Positions 8,678-16,591 of a DNA stretch of 56,781 nucleotides are shown here, in pieces. How positions within the stretch are numbered: position 1 is the first letter of the stretch; every line of letters begins with the position of its first letter. Under the pieces are notes generated by a model. That model ran no database searches, was not told the origin of the DNA, and saw nothing but the letters and a program-made list of their open reading frames with translations. The stretch lies in assembly GCA_910587175.1 (NCBI GenBank), contig CAJULH010000007.1, forward strand, positions 1 to 56,781, in the 5' to 3' direction. A program made the position numbers and the translations under genes. The DNA comes from Candidatus Gastranaerophilales bacterium (GTDB lineage: Bacteria; Cyanobacteriota; Vampirovibrionia; Gastranaerophilales; Gastranaerophilaceae).

Positions 8678-9007
8678 ATGGTAAACTCTGTTGTTGTAGT
8701 CGGAAGAGTAGGTCAGGATCCCGAAATGAGATATTTTGACAACGGAAAGGTAAAAACAACCTTTTCTTTGGCTGTAAACCGCTGGGATTCAAGAACAAAA
8801 GAAGAAATTACCGACTGGTTCAACATAGAGGTTTGGGATAAGCAGGCAGAAGTTGCCGGAGAATGGGTAAAAAAAGGCAGGCTTGTCGGTGTCGAGGGAA
8901 GAATTGTTGTAAACAAATGGCAAACACCCGATGGCGAAACTGCCGAAAGATTTATAATAAGATGCACTAGCGTCCGCCTTATGGGTTCTAAAAAAGACGA
9001 AAATTAA
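8678..9007 (+). CDS. ssb: Single-stranded DNA-binding protein, short form
   Basis: This is an OB-fold protein that coats single-stranded DNA during replication and repair. The 109 residues contain the family landmarks MVNSVVVVGRVGQDPEMRYF, FSLAVNRWDS, DWFNIEVWDKQAEV and KGRLVGVEGRI. The protein stops directly after the OB fold (MGSKKDEN) and lacks the Gly/Pro linker and acidic DDDLPF-type tail that recruits partner proteins in most bacterial SSBs. Start supported by AAAAGGAGCAAGAGGAAGG upstream. It is followed after 27 bp by the kinase gene. Confidence 0.9.
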   Translation: MVNSVVVVGRVGQDPEMRYFDNGKVKTTFSLAVNRWDSRTKEEITDWFNIEVWDKQAEVAGEWVKKGRLVGVEGRIVVNKWQTPDGETAERFIIRCTSVRLMGSKKDEN

Positions 9008-9034
9008 GGAATAAAAAATTAAAGGTTTATTTTA

Positions 9035-10348
9035 ATGCTAATTTCAAACTCTATCGGCATAGTTGCAGACGATTTAACCGGTGCAAATGATACAGCTCTT
9101 CAGTTCTTTATGAAAGGCTCAAATACAGAAATTATTCTTGATGTAAATTCTTTAAATGAAAATCATCTGAATGTTGAAACCTGGGCGCTTTGCAACGAAA
9201 CAAGAAATATAGACCCCGAAATTGCCGGAAAGACAGTATACGAAACAACAAAACTTTTAAAAGAAAAGTTCGGAATAGAATATTTTTATAAAAAAATAGA
9301 TTCAACATTAAGAGGAAATATCTCTGTTGAAATCCTTGCAATGCTTGAAGCAACGGAATATGATGCTGCAATTGTTGCCCCAGCCTTTGTTCAGGAAGGA
9401 AGAATTACAATAGGCGGATACCAGCTTTTAAAGGGTATTCCTATAGAACGCACAGATGCAGCACGCGATCCCAGGGCGCCAATCTATGAATCTTACATCC
9501 CTGACATTCTAAAAAGAGGTTTAAGCACAAGTGCCCATGAGCTTGTCGGATCGATTGAGATGAAAACTATCGCCAAAGGTGCCGGTCCCATTGCTTTGAA
9601 ATTAAACGAACTTATTTCGGCAGGGAAAAAACTTATAGTGATGGATTCTGTTTCAACAGTGGATTTTGAGCAAATTGTACTTGCTATGCAAAAAAGTTCT
9701 TATAATATTTTGCCTGCAGGCTCTGCCGGGCTTGCACATGCCCTTGGCGGCGTATGGCTTGGGGAAATTAAACCGCCTGTGCAAAAAAAGGTTCCAATGC
9801 TCCCGAAATTAATTCTTTCAGGTTCTGCAACATCAACAACGGCGCTTCAAATTAAAAAACTTCAGGAAGATACAGATATTGAAAATACATATTTTATATC
9901 ACTTCATCTTGATGATATTTTAAAAGAACCTGATGAAGCACTGATTGAAAGAATTGCCTCAAACCTTGTGAAAGAAAACATTGTAGCAGTCCATGTTTGC
10001 GATTTAAAAGAAGAATTGACGGAAGAATGTGCAAAAAACAGGCTTATAGATGAAGGAATTACAAAAGAAGAACTTGCAACAAAAATTATTGATTTTCTTG
10101 CAAAGCTCGCCTGCAGAGTAAAACAATGCGCAGAGTTTATTTTAATTACAATAGGCGGAGAAACATCATACAGATGTTCTAAGGCTATAAACTGCGAATA
10201 TTTACAGGTTGTAGATGCAATTTTGCCTTCAATTCCTTTGTGTATGGATGCTAATGCACAACTTATAGTTACAAAATCAGGCAATCTTGGAACTTCATCC
10301 ACCCTGATTGATATTTTAAAATATTTTGAGCACCACAAAAATGAGTAA
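9035..10348 (+). CDS. Four-carbon acid sugar kinase family protein (DUF1537; OtnK/DtnK type)
   Basis: The family phosphorylates four-carbon sugar acids such as threonate and erythronate at the 4-position. The 437-residue product has the N-terminal sugar-binding signature IGIVADDLTGANDTAL, the KKIDSTLRGN motif, and the C-terminal nucleotide-binding segments LSGSATSTTALQI and ITIGGETSYRC. Its last 8 bases overlap the start of a pdxA-type gene. This is the same pairing established for D-threonate catabolism (DtnK with PdxA2), where the kinase product is oxidised and decarboxylated by the PdxA2 enzyme. The substrate itself cannot be read from sequence. Confidence 0.87.
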   Translation: MLISNSIGIVADDLTGANDTALQFFMKGSNTEIILDVNSLNENHLNVETWALCNETRNIDPEIAGKTVYETTKLLKEKFGIEYFYKKIDSTLRGNISVEILAMLEATEYDAAIVAPAFVQEGRITIGGYQLLKGIPIERTDAARDPRAPIYESYIPDILKRGLSTSAHELVGSIEMKTIAKGAGPIALKLNELISAGKKLIVMDSVSTVDFEQIVLAMQKSSYNILPAGSAGLAHALGGVWLGEIKPPVQKKVPMLPKLILSGSATSTTALQIKKLQEDTDIENTYFISLHLDDILKEPDEALIERIASNLVKENIVAVHVCDLKEELTEECAKNRLIDEGITKEELATKIIDFLAKLACRVKQCAEFILITIGGETSYRCSKAINCEYLQVVDAILPSIPLCMDANAQLIVTKSGNLGTSSTLIDILKYFEHHKNE

Positions 10349-11270
10349 AATTGCAATAACAACAGGAGATTTGCTTGGAATTGGCGAAGAAATTACGATA
10401 AAGGCGCTAAATTCCCTTAATTTACCGTCTGAAGACATTCTTATAATAGGAAAAAATTTAAATTCAAAATTAAATACAGAATATGAAACAATAGAAATTG
10501 ACCAAAAAGACAACGGCAGATTCTGTTTTGAAAGCCTAAAAATTGCCTGTAAATTTGCAGATGAAGGAAGCATAAAAGCCATAGTGACAGCTCCGGTTTC
10601 AAAAGAAGCCCTTTATAAATCAGGTTATGAATATTCAGGACAAACTGAAATTTTACAAAAATTTCTTGGGGATAAAAACCAGGAAGCAGAATCAAAGACA
10701 TCAGGCGCAAAAGCAAAAGCTGAAATGATATTTATATCTGATGATTTAAGAGTTCTTCTTTTAACGCGCCACCTTGCCCTGAAAGATGTAAAATTAAGCA
10801 AAGATTTAATAATAGACAAGGTCTTAAGGACAAATGATTTTCTTGTCAAAAAATGTAATATTGAAAACCCAAAATTTGCCCTCTGCGCGCTAAACCCGCA
10901 TGCCGGAGAAAACGGCATTTTAGGAAATGAAGAAAAAGATATTATGATGCCCGCAGTTTTAGAGCTCAGAAATCTTGGAATAAACATAACGGAACCTCTA
11001 AGCGCAGATGGGCTTTTTGCACATGTGGGCGAAAAATATTTAAACAAAGAAAAACAAGAATACGATTGTATCCTCGCATCATACCATGACCAGGGACTTT
11101 GCCCGGTTAAGGCACTGTGTTTCAAAAAAACCGTGAACACAACAATAGGTTTAAAAGTCATAAGGACATCTCCTTCATCCGGCACCGCATATGACATCGC
11201 AGGAAAAGGAATTGCCGATGCAACAGGAATGGAAGAGGCAATAAAACTTGCATTTAAGCTTTCAGATTAA
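10341..11270 (+). CDS. pdxA: 4-phosphoerythronate/threonate or 4-hydroxythreonine-4-phosphate dehydrogenase (PdxA family)
   Basis: PdxA enzymes are metal- and NAD-dependent oxidative decarboxylases. The product has TTGDLLGIGEEI at the N-terminus, the metal-ligand histidines in LTRHLALKDV, ALNPHAGENG and YHDQGLCPVKAL, and the C-terminal RTSPSSGTAYDIAGKG. The ATG at 10341 overlaps the kinase stop (ATGAGTAA); the upstream TTG at 10326 is less likely. Two roles are possible. Classic PdxA works in vitamin B6 synthesis, while PdxA2 oxidises phosphorylated four-carbon acids made by a DUF1537 kinase. The overlap with such a kinase favours PdxA2, or one enzyme serving both. Confidence 0.88.
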   Translation: MSKIAITTGDLLGIGEEITIKALNSLNLPSEDILIIGKNLNSKLNTEYETIEIDQKDNGRFCFESLKIACKFADEGSIKAIVTAPVSKEALYKSGYEYSGQTEILQKFLGDKNQEAESKTSGAKAKAEMIFISDDLRVLLLTRHLALKDVKLSKDLIIDKVLRTNDFLVKKCNIENPKFALCALNPHAGENGILGNEEKDIMMPAVLELRNLGINITEPLSADGLFAHVGEKYLNKEKQEYDCILASYHDQGLCPVKALCFKKTVNTTIGLKVIRTSPSSGTAYDIAGKGIADATGMEEAIKLAFKLSD

Positions 11271-11349
11271 TATGCTCCGAATGGATTAGCAACTTTTTAC
11301 ATTCAGGATTTTTATATAAATACTTTTTTAAAAAACATGGGGAAAATAT

Positions 11350-11808
11350 ATGAAAATAACGGGTAATTTCGAAACTCCGGCTTTTACAAAGCTTTATTGT
11401 TATAAAAACAGCAAAATAAAAGACACTATGAAGAGCCTTGCAAATTCTGATGATAAAGACAAAAGAGAAACATATGAATATCTGATGGAAAAACTAAAAG
11501 AAAAAGCTGAAACAAGGGATATTCTTTTAAAAGAATATACTGCAAGTGAAGATGGCAAGCGCACTGCTTACAAAGGCGGTGTTTCTGTTTGTGAAATCAG
11601 AATAAATGAAGACAGTGCAAAACAGATAAGACATCTTGGATACAGTAAAGACTTTTGCAACGGAATACGTGACACTTTGTCAAGATTAAATAAAACTTGT
11701 ATTGCAGGAGAAAAAACTCTTATATTAAAAAAAGGATACACCTATCATTATACGGTTTCAAAAGATTCCAAAGCCATCAGTCTTGATGAATTAGATGTAA
11801 TTGCATAA
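11350..11808 (+). CDS. Hypothetical protein
   Basis: The product is 152 residues, lysine-rich and hydrophilic, with no signal peptide or membrane helix. It begins MKITGNFETPAFTKLY and shows two helical charged stretches (KRETYEYLMEKLKEKAETRD, then TLSRLNKT). GGGGAA lies at ribosome-binding distance before the ATG. I recognise no family. The M-K-I-T opening resembles the starts of the proteins at 28344-29075 and 43795-44310 (M-x-I with a small residue), although the F-x-G that follows in those is not clear here. Confidence 0.7.
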   Translation: MKITGNFETPAFTKLYCYKNSKIKDTMKSLANSDDKDKRETYEYLMEKLKEKAETRDILLKEYTASEDGKRTAYKGGVSVCEIRINEDSAKQIRHLGYSKDFCNGIRDTLSRLNKTCIAGEKTLILKKGYTYHYTVSKDSKAISLDELDVIA

Positions 11809-11899
11809 AATATAAACTTCATTCAAATGATGCAGCATTTTTGCATTAACATAGTGTATACTGAATATGGGTACTTTTAAAAAAAGAAGGGTGTCTTTT

Positions 11900-12322
11900 A
11901 TGTCCTCATTTAATATCAATGGCCCAAGCAACAAGCCCCAGGTGACAGAGGCTCAAAATATGATGAACAATGGCGGCGGAGGAAACACAGGATATTTACA
12001 AAGCCGCGGCAAAAAGAAAAAGAAGGGTGAAGAAACAATAGACCCGGCTATTTTAGAAGGTGAAATCGAGGACAAATTTGAACGCACAGAGGAAGAATAT
12101 GAAGATGATGATGATTATTATTACAACGCATCTTTACAAAATATTCCAAAATCTGACGATACTTTTGAAAAAAATAACGAACAAAAGCCAAAAAATACAG
12201 CAAAAGGAATATTTTTCGGTTTAATTGACAAAGTAACTGATAAAATTGCAGAAAAAAATATTAAAAAAGATGATGATAATCCTGGCGGAGATTTTCTCTC
12301 GCTCTCCGGAAAAGATATTTAA
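11900..12322 (+). CDS. Hypothetical low-complexity acidic/lysine-rich protein
   Basis: The start at 11900 gives 140 residues (MSSFNINGPSNKPQ...) with AGAAGGG 7-8 bases upstream; the ATG at 11867 lacks such a site. The chain is probably largely disordered. It has a Gly-rich NNGGGGNTG patch, a KKKKKGEE block, a very acidic EEEYEDDDDYYY run, and a lysine-rich C-terminal helix (GLIDKVTDKIAEKNIKKDDD). There is no membrane segment. A strong bidirectional terminator lies between it and the convergent gene downstream. The function is unknown. Confidence 0.7.
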   Translation: MSSFNINGPSNKPQVTEAQNMMNNGGGGNTGYLQSRGKKKKKGEETIDPAILEGEIEDKFERTEEEYEDDDDYYYNASLQNIPKSDDTFEKNNEQKPKNTAKGIFFGLIDKVTDKIAEKNIKKDDDNPGGDFLSLSGKDI

Positions 12323-12392
12323 CATTTGAACTAAAAGCTAATATTCAGCTGGTGCTAATACCCGGGAGCCAATCAAAATATTGATGCAATAC

Positions 12393-12425
12393 AAAAAAGT
12401 CCGCAACATTATTGCGGACTTTTTA
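12393..12425. terminator. Bidirectional intrinsic terminator
   Basis: AGTCCGCAA (12398-12406) and TTGCGGACT (12412-12420) form a perfect stem around CATTA, with an A-tract on the left and TTTT on the right. It therefore works in both directions, between the convergent genes at 11900-12322 and 12443-13636. Confidence 0.88.
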
Positions 12426-12442
12426 TATAATATTTTTATTAA

Positions 12443-13636
12443 CTATTTCTTTCTTTTTTTCTTATTCTGCTTTTTATCGGCATTTTGGTCGTTCATTTCT
12501 TCAGATGAAACCTTGCAGTACGGGCAGGTTATTTCATTGTCTGAAACCGTTTTATCTTTTTTATCCTCCAGGGTTCCGCTTGCAGCACCTTTTTTATTAG
12601 GACAAAAAGAAGGGCAAGATCCGGGACAGGTTGCAGAGCCCTGTGCAGAGCAAGGCGCTTTACAAGAAGACGCAGGAACAGGAGATGAAACATAGTGTTC
12701 ATATTTCTCCCTTGCAATGGCAGCCTCATCCTTTATTTCTGTTTTTTGAACATTTCCTTCCGGTGCTTTTGTTGTTTCATCTTTAATTTTCGGAGCAAGC
12801 GTTAAACCTGCCGCACTGGCTGCTCCTTTTACATTAGAAACAGGTTTCAGCTCTTTATTTTGTAAATCCAGCGCAACTACACTGTTATTATAAATACCAT
12901 AGAGTCTTTTGACTTTTGCATCAAATTCTTTATGCGAATAGCCTGCTGATTCCCATTTATATCTAATATCTCCGCGTTTTTTCCTTACTGTTTCAACAAC
13001 ATATTGTGCATTTCTCGGAGATTTTTCATATTGTTCCCTTAAGATTTCTTCTCTGTTTACAAGCCTTGAACGCTGTTTTACAACATCAGGGTTTTTCTTT
13101 AAAAGATAACTCCACACAACAGCCTCTACAGACCAAGCATAAGCCTCTTCATTTACAGAATCTTTCTTGTCGCCAAGATGTACAGGCATACCTGAAACAA
13201 GTGCCGCAATAGCTTCAGGCGGCGCAGCCTGATGCCTTTTATCTACATAAATATAAAGCTTGCCTCTTTTTTGTTTATTTATAGCATCAAAATTTGTATA
13301 CTTCTTTCTGATTTCACCCAAATTTTCAAAACCGATTCTTATGGGTTCCCCTTTGTAATTATCTCCCATAATCATTTCATAAGAGCCAATCGCAGGCGAT
13401 TTTTTCATTAGTTCCATCGCATCAATAATCTGCATATCAGATGAAACTTTTTTATATGTTTTTCTTAATTCTTTAATTCTCTTCTTTTCAGCCTTTTTTG
13501 CCAGCTTTTCAGCTTTTGCAGATTCTTTTTTAGCCTTAATTGCATCTTTCTGCATCTGGGTTAAAGCAGCGTATGACGGCGCTGAAAACCCTAAAAAAAT
13601 GGCACAAATCACAAGGCAAAGAATTATCTTTTTCAT
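12443..13636 (-). CDS. Secreted protein with a degenerate HExxH metalloprotease-like domain and Cys-rich tail
   Basis: The start at 13636 (MKKIILCLVICAIF...) has ACGGAGAT about 10 bases upstream and begins a clean Sec signal peptide ending SYA near residue 23, followed by a Lys/Ala/Glu coiled-coil stretch (residues 28-65). Residues about 66-190 are clearly paralogous to the protein at 14368-15060: MGDNYKGEPIRIGFENL, YTNFDAINKQKRGKLYIYV, NEEAYAWSVEAVVW. Where the paralog reads AHEAIH, this one reads SGMPVH (148-153), so the first zinc His and the catalytic Glu are gone. The C-terminus adds a unique cysteine cluster (about 12 Cys, including TCPGSCPSFCP and ITCPYC) and a Lys-rich end. It is likely a non-catalytic, secreted, metal- or ligand-binding relative. 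Confidence 0.75.
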   Translation of the reverse strand: MKKIILCLVICAIFLGFSAPSYAALTQMQKDAIKAKKESAKAEKLAKKAEKKRIKELRKTYKKVSSDMQIIDAMELMKKSPAIGSYEMIMGDNYKGEPIRIGFENLGEIRKKYTNFDAINKQKRGKLYIYVDKRHQAAPPEAIAALVSGMPVHLGDKKDSVNEEAYAWSVEAVVWSYLLKKNPDVVKQRSRLVNREEILREQYEKSPRNAQYVVETVRKKRGDIRYKWESAGYSHKEFDAKVKRLYGIYNNSVVALDLQNKELKPVSNVKGAASAAGLTLAPKIKDETTKAPEGNVQKTEIKDEAAIAREKYEHYVSSPVPASSCKAPCSAQGSATCPGSCPSFCPNKKGAASGTLEDKKDKTVSDNEITCPYCKVSSEEMNDQNADKKQNKKKRKK

Positions 13637-13749
13637 AAATATTAAATCTCCGTCACAATCAAACAAAAGGCAATTTTACCCTTATGCATAATTATATAGG
13701 CATTCTATGCTCTTGTCTAATCATATACACCAAATGTTCTAAAAATCTT

Positions 13750-13777
13750 TTGACTTTATAGAAAATGCAATTAATAT
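13750..13777 (+). promoter_or_regulatory. Promoter of the zinc-ribbon gene (probably leaderless)
   Basis: TTGACT (13750-13755), a 16-bp spacer, then TAATAT (13772-13777). The ATG follows only 7 bases after the -10 and no ribosome-binding site is present, so transcription should begin at or near the start codon. Confidence 0.5.
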
Positions 13778-13784
13778 TTCAAAT

Positions 13785-14237
13785 ATGAAAAACCTTATAC
13801 TTTATTTAATCTCAATCTTAAACAACCGCGGGAAATGCCGGCATACACATGCACTTCTAAATTCAAACGAAGGTTATTGTCCTGATTGCGGCGTGTATCT
13901 TAAAAAATATTATTACGTTTTAAGATGCAAATGCTGCGCACATAAAAGAGAATCAGCCAGAGCAGCCTTTCATAACACAGATGAAATTATTCCTATATCA
14001 AAATTTTGCCCCGTATGCGGCGGGGAAGAATATTATATAGAAAAATATGAAAAATTAAACCTCACAGATATAAACTACGCAATTGAAGTTAAAGAAGAAT
14101 TTGATGTTTCAAGCTGTACGGATTTTGAAACATCCACAACAACAGTTTGGGTAGAAATGCCGGAAGAAAACTCTGAAATAAGAGAAGAAGTGAAATTTCT
14201 GCCCGGGTCCTTAGCTCGAGCAATTTCTGTTGCTTAA
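13785..14237 (+). CDS. Zinc-ribbon hypothetical protein
   Basis: This 150-residue protein has a Cys/His-rich N-terminal half: CRHTH near residues 18-22, CPDC, then CKCCAHK, then CPVCGG. Together these are enough for two zinc-ribbon-type sites. The C-terminal third is acidic (EENSEIREEVKF) and lacks cysteines apart from one. There is no signal peptide, so a cytoplasmic nucleic-acid- or protein-binding role is plausible, but I recognise no named family. It is divergent from the degenerate-protease gene (148 bp between starts) and convergent with the intact-protease gene. Confidence 0.7.
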   Translation: MKNLILYLISILNNRGKCRHTHALLNSNEGYCPDCGVYLKKYYYVLRCKCCAHKRESARAAFHNTDEIIPISKFCPVCGGEEYYIEKYEKLNLTDINYAIEVKEEFDVSSCTDFETSTTTVWVEMPEENSEIREEVKFLPGSLARAISVA

Positions 14238-14280
14238 AATTAAATTTCTAATTCCTTTTCTTTTTAAATAGCTAATAAAA

Positions 14281-14313
14281 TAAGGGTTATCAGCGAACAG
14301 TTGACAACCCTTA
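14281..14313 (-). terminator. Probable terminator for the HExxH protein gene
   Basis: TAAGGGTT(A)TCA pairs with TGA(C)AACCCTTA across 14281-14313. On the minus strand the stem is followed by TTTTATTA, a moderately U-rich tail; on the plus strand the tail is A-rich. Confidence 0.5.
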
Positions 14314-14367
14314 AAATTAAACAAATAGACATTATCTATAACATTGTAATGCATGGCTTTTAAATAA

Positions 14368-15060
14368 TTACAAATCCTCATCCTCAAACCCTGGGGAGCG
14401 GGATGGAAGCCCCTGGTAGCCTGCGTTTGAAAGCACAGATTTTTTTATGTATTTGCTTGTGTAATTTCCCTTCACAAAGAGTTTTTTAATAGTATTTTCC
14501 CTATCCACAAGCGCACTTGAAATCTCCATCAATTCGGGTTTATCGTCCGTTAATTGTGTCCAAACGGCAGCTTCAAGCGTCCAGCAATACACCTCTTCGT
14601 TTAATGAATTTAATTCATCCTGATGAATAGCCTCGTGCGCCAAAACCGCAGCAAGCGCCTCTTTTGGAGCATACTGGTGTTTAATATTTATAAAAATATT
14701 TAATCTGCCCCTTTGTTTCCACCCTAAAGCATCGAAATTTGCATACTGCGGGTTCAGGGTAGAAAGATCCCTAAATTCAAGTTTTATAGGCTTTCCTGTT
14801 AAATTATCCCCTAAAATTGCCCGTCTTGAATAGTCTGCAACCGTTCCCTTTAAAGACTCCGCCGCATATATCAGTCTGATATCTTTTGTGGAACCTTTAT
14901 ATTGTTTCAAAACAGCATCAGTTAAAACAGGCTCAATATTAGACCCCATCTTTGGAGGCTGCCCTGCCGGAGGTTCCATAATGGCATCTGCACCTTGCAT
15001 AGAAAAAGCATAAAATGCAAATAAAACCAAAAATATATTTTTAAATCTTTTAAAACTCAA
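14368..15060 (-). CDS. Secreted putative zinc metalloprotease (HEAIH motif)
   Basis: This 230-residue protein has an N-terminal hydrophobic signal (FKNIFLVLFAFYAFSMQGADA). Its domain reads KEALAAVLAHEAIHQDELNS and then LNEEVYCWTLEAAVW. HEAIH (residues 142-146) is a zincin HExxH motif, and Glu155 or Glu156, nine to ten residues later, is a candidate third ligand. It should be an extracytoplasmic zinc peptidase. It starts at a TTG with AGGA four bases upstream; no better ATG exists. The same domain, without the catalytic residues, is found in the gene at 12443-13636. I know of no named family for this pair. Confidence 0.72.
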   Translation of the reverse strand: MSFKRFKNIFLVLFAFYAFSMQGADAIMEPPAGQPPKMGSNIEPVLTDAVLKQYKGSTKDIRLIYAAESLKGTVADYSRRAILGDNLTGKPIKLEFRDLSTLNPQYANFDALGWKQRGRLNIFINIKHQYAPKEALAAVLAHEAIHQDELNSLNEEVYCWTLEAAVWTQLTDDKPELMEISSALVDRENTIKKLFVKGNYTSKYIKKSVLSNAGYQGLPSRSPGFEDEDL

Positions 15061-15239
15061 CTTATCCTGCCCTCATCTTCCATAAACTTTTCTTTGATAA
15101 AAACATTATTACACATTTTTTATTTAAGGAAAGTTTTACAGAAAGCAAGTTTTTAAAAAACCTTTTTATAAGATTGCAAAACTATTTTAACATTCAGGCT
15201 AAAACCGGCTAAAGCTCTGATGAAACATTTCGGGCAAAA

Positions 15240-16469
15240 CTATAATTCCTCTTTTTGAAGCTTTGTCTGCTCGCCAGTTTCAAGATTTTTTACAGTATAA
15301 TATCCGCCGTTAACTTCATCTTCGCCGATAATAAGCGCATATCTAGCAGTTTTTCCCGCCTTTTCAAGCTGTTTTGAAAACTTTCTGTTTTGAAAATCAA
15401 AATCGCAGCTCTTGCCCTTATCTCTTAGATATTGAACAGTTTCAAGCGCCTTATCCTGAAGGTTTGAAACAACAAAATAATCAAGTTTTTCTTCTTCAGC
15501 ATGAGCCACAAGCTCATAAAGTCTTTCAACACCGAGTGCAAAGCCTACTGCAGGAGTTTTTTCCCCGCCAAGCATCTCAACAAGTCCGTCATACCTGCCG
15601 CCGCCAGCTACGGCACTTTGCGAACCCAGCGCATCGCTTTTTATTTCAAAAACCGTTCTGTTGTAATAGTCCAAACCCCTTACAAGCATTTTATTTTCAT
15701 TATATTTAATGCCAAGAATATCCAGATATTTTTTAACAGAATCATAGTGTTCGCGGCATTCTTCACATATAAAATCAGATAATATAACCTTTTTAATTTC
15801 ATCATTTTCAAAGATTTTTGCACAATCTTCATTTTTGCAATCAAGCATCCTTAGGGGATTTTTCTCATAGCGGACTTTGCAGTCTTCACAAAGTTCATTA
15901 AGATATGGTTTTAAAACCTCTTTGATTTTTGTCTTGTATTCATCTCTGCATTTTGTGCAGCCAAGCGAATTAATCTCAGCCACAAGGTCTTTTATGCCCA
16001 TTTTGGATAAAAACTTTGATGCAAGGGCAATAACTTCAGCATCGGCAGAAGGACTTTCAACACCGAACATCTCCACACCGATTTGATGAAACTGTCTCTG
16101 GCGACCTTTTTGCGGTCTTTCATACCGAAACATAGGTCCAAAATACCAAAATTTCACAGGCATACTTGCACGGCTGAAACCATGCTCAATGAACGCACGC
16201 ACAACCCCTGCAGTGTTTTCAGGACGAAGAGTTATAGAGTTTTCATCCTTATTTTGCCCGCCAACAGAAAACGTGTACATTTCTTTATTTACAATATCAG
16301 TTGAATCCCCCACTCCGCGACAAAAAAGCTCGGTTGCTTCAAATATTGGCGTCCTTATTTCTTTATAGTTTGCACCCTGAAAAAGTTCTCTTGCCGTTTT
16401 TTCTATTTTCTGCCAGGTTAAAATATTTTCGGGAAGAATGTCTTTAGTGCCTCTTTGCGCTTTTATCAT
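15240..16469 (-). CDS. hisS: Histidyl-tRNA synthetase
   Basis: This class II synthetase charges tRNA-His. The 409 residues open MIKAQRGTKDILPE and include motif 2 (FRYERPQKGRQRQFHQIGVE), the HisRS-specific LVRGLDYYNRTVFEI and GGGRYDGLVE, and motif 3 (AVGFALGVERL), followed by an anticodon-binding domain. An extra cysteine-rich stretch in the insertion (CTKCRDEY, CEDCKVRY, CKNEDCAKIF, CEECREHY) looks like a paired zinc-knuckle module of about 50 residues, as seen in some bacterial HisRS. A TATAGTAGAATT promoter-like element lies 54 bp upstream. Confidence 0.96.
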   Translation of the reverse strand: MIKAQRGTKDILPENILTWQKIEKTARELFQGANYKEIRTPIFEATELFCRGVGDSTDIVNKEMYTFSVGGQNKDENSITLRPENTAGVVRAFIEHGFSRASMPVKFWYFGPMFRYERPQKGRQRQFHQIGVEMFGVESPSADAEVIALASKFLSKMGIKDLVAEINSLGCTKCRDEYKTKIKEVLKPYLNELCEDCKVRYEKNPLRMLDCKNEDCAKIFENDEIKKVILSDFICEECREHYDSVKKYLDILGIKYNENKMLVRGLDYYNRTVFEIKSDALGSQSAVAGGGRYDGLVEMLGGEKTPAVGFALGVERLYELVAHAEEEKLDYFVVSNLQDKALETVQYLRDKGKSCDFDFQNRKFSKQLEKAGKTARYALIIGEDEVNGGYYTVKNLETGEQTKLQKEEL

Positions 16470-16522
16470 ACCTTTTATCCTTTAAAAATTGCGTATTTAA
16501 ATGATTTAAAAATATCCTTACG

Positions 16523-16536
16523 CCAATTCTACTATA
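16523..16536 (-). promoter_or_regulatory. Probable -10 region of hisS (TATAGTAGAATT type)
   Basis: On the minus strand, TATAGTAGAATT lies 54-67 bases before the hisS ATG. The same signature occurs before prfB, cysS, purA and two other genes in this window. Confidence 0.45.
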
Positions 16537-16557
16537 AAAATAGAACCTTGCCATATG

Positions 16558-16585
16558 TTGAAAAAATAAAATTGTAGTTTATAAT
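16558..16585 (+). promoter_or_regulatory. Promoter of the candidate small RNA
   Basis: TTGAAA (16558-16563), a 16-bp spacer, then a perfect TATAAT (16580-16585). The predicted transcription start near 16592 coincides with the base of the terminal stem of the RNA. Confidence 0.6.
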
Positions 16586-16591
16586 GAAGAT

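Noticed and set aside
9904..10362. 152-codon minus-strand ORF opposite the acid-sugar kinase
   Set aside because: Shadow frame; the plus-strand gene has clear kinase motifs across the same bases.
10625..11197. 190-codon minus-strand ORF opposite pdxA
   Set aside because: It is an antisense shadow of a well-conserved gene, with Ser/Phe-rich composition typical of reverse frames.
12381..12695. 104-codon plus-strand ORF over the Cys-rich tail gene
   Set aside because: Starts inside the terminator hairpin and runs antisense to a signal-peptide protein; no ribosome-binding site.
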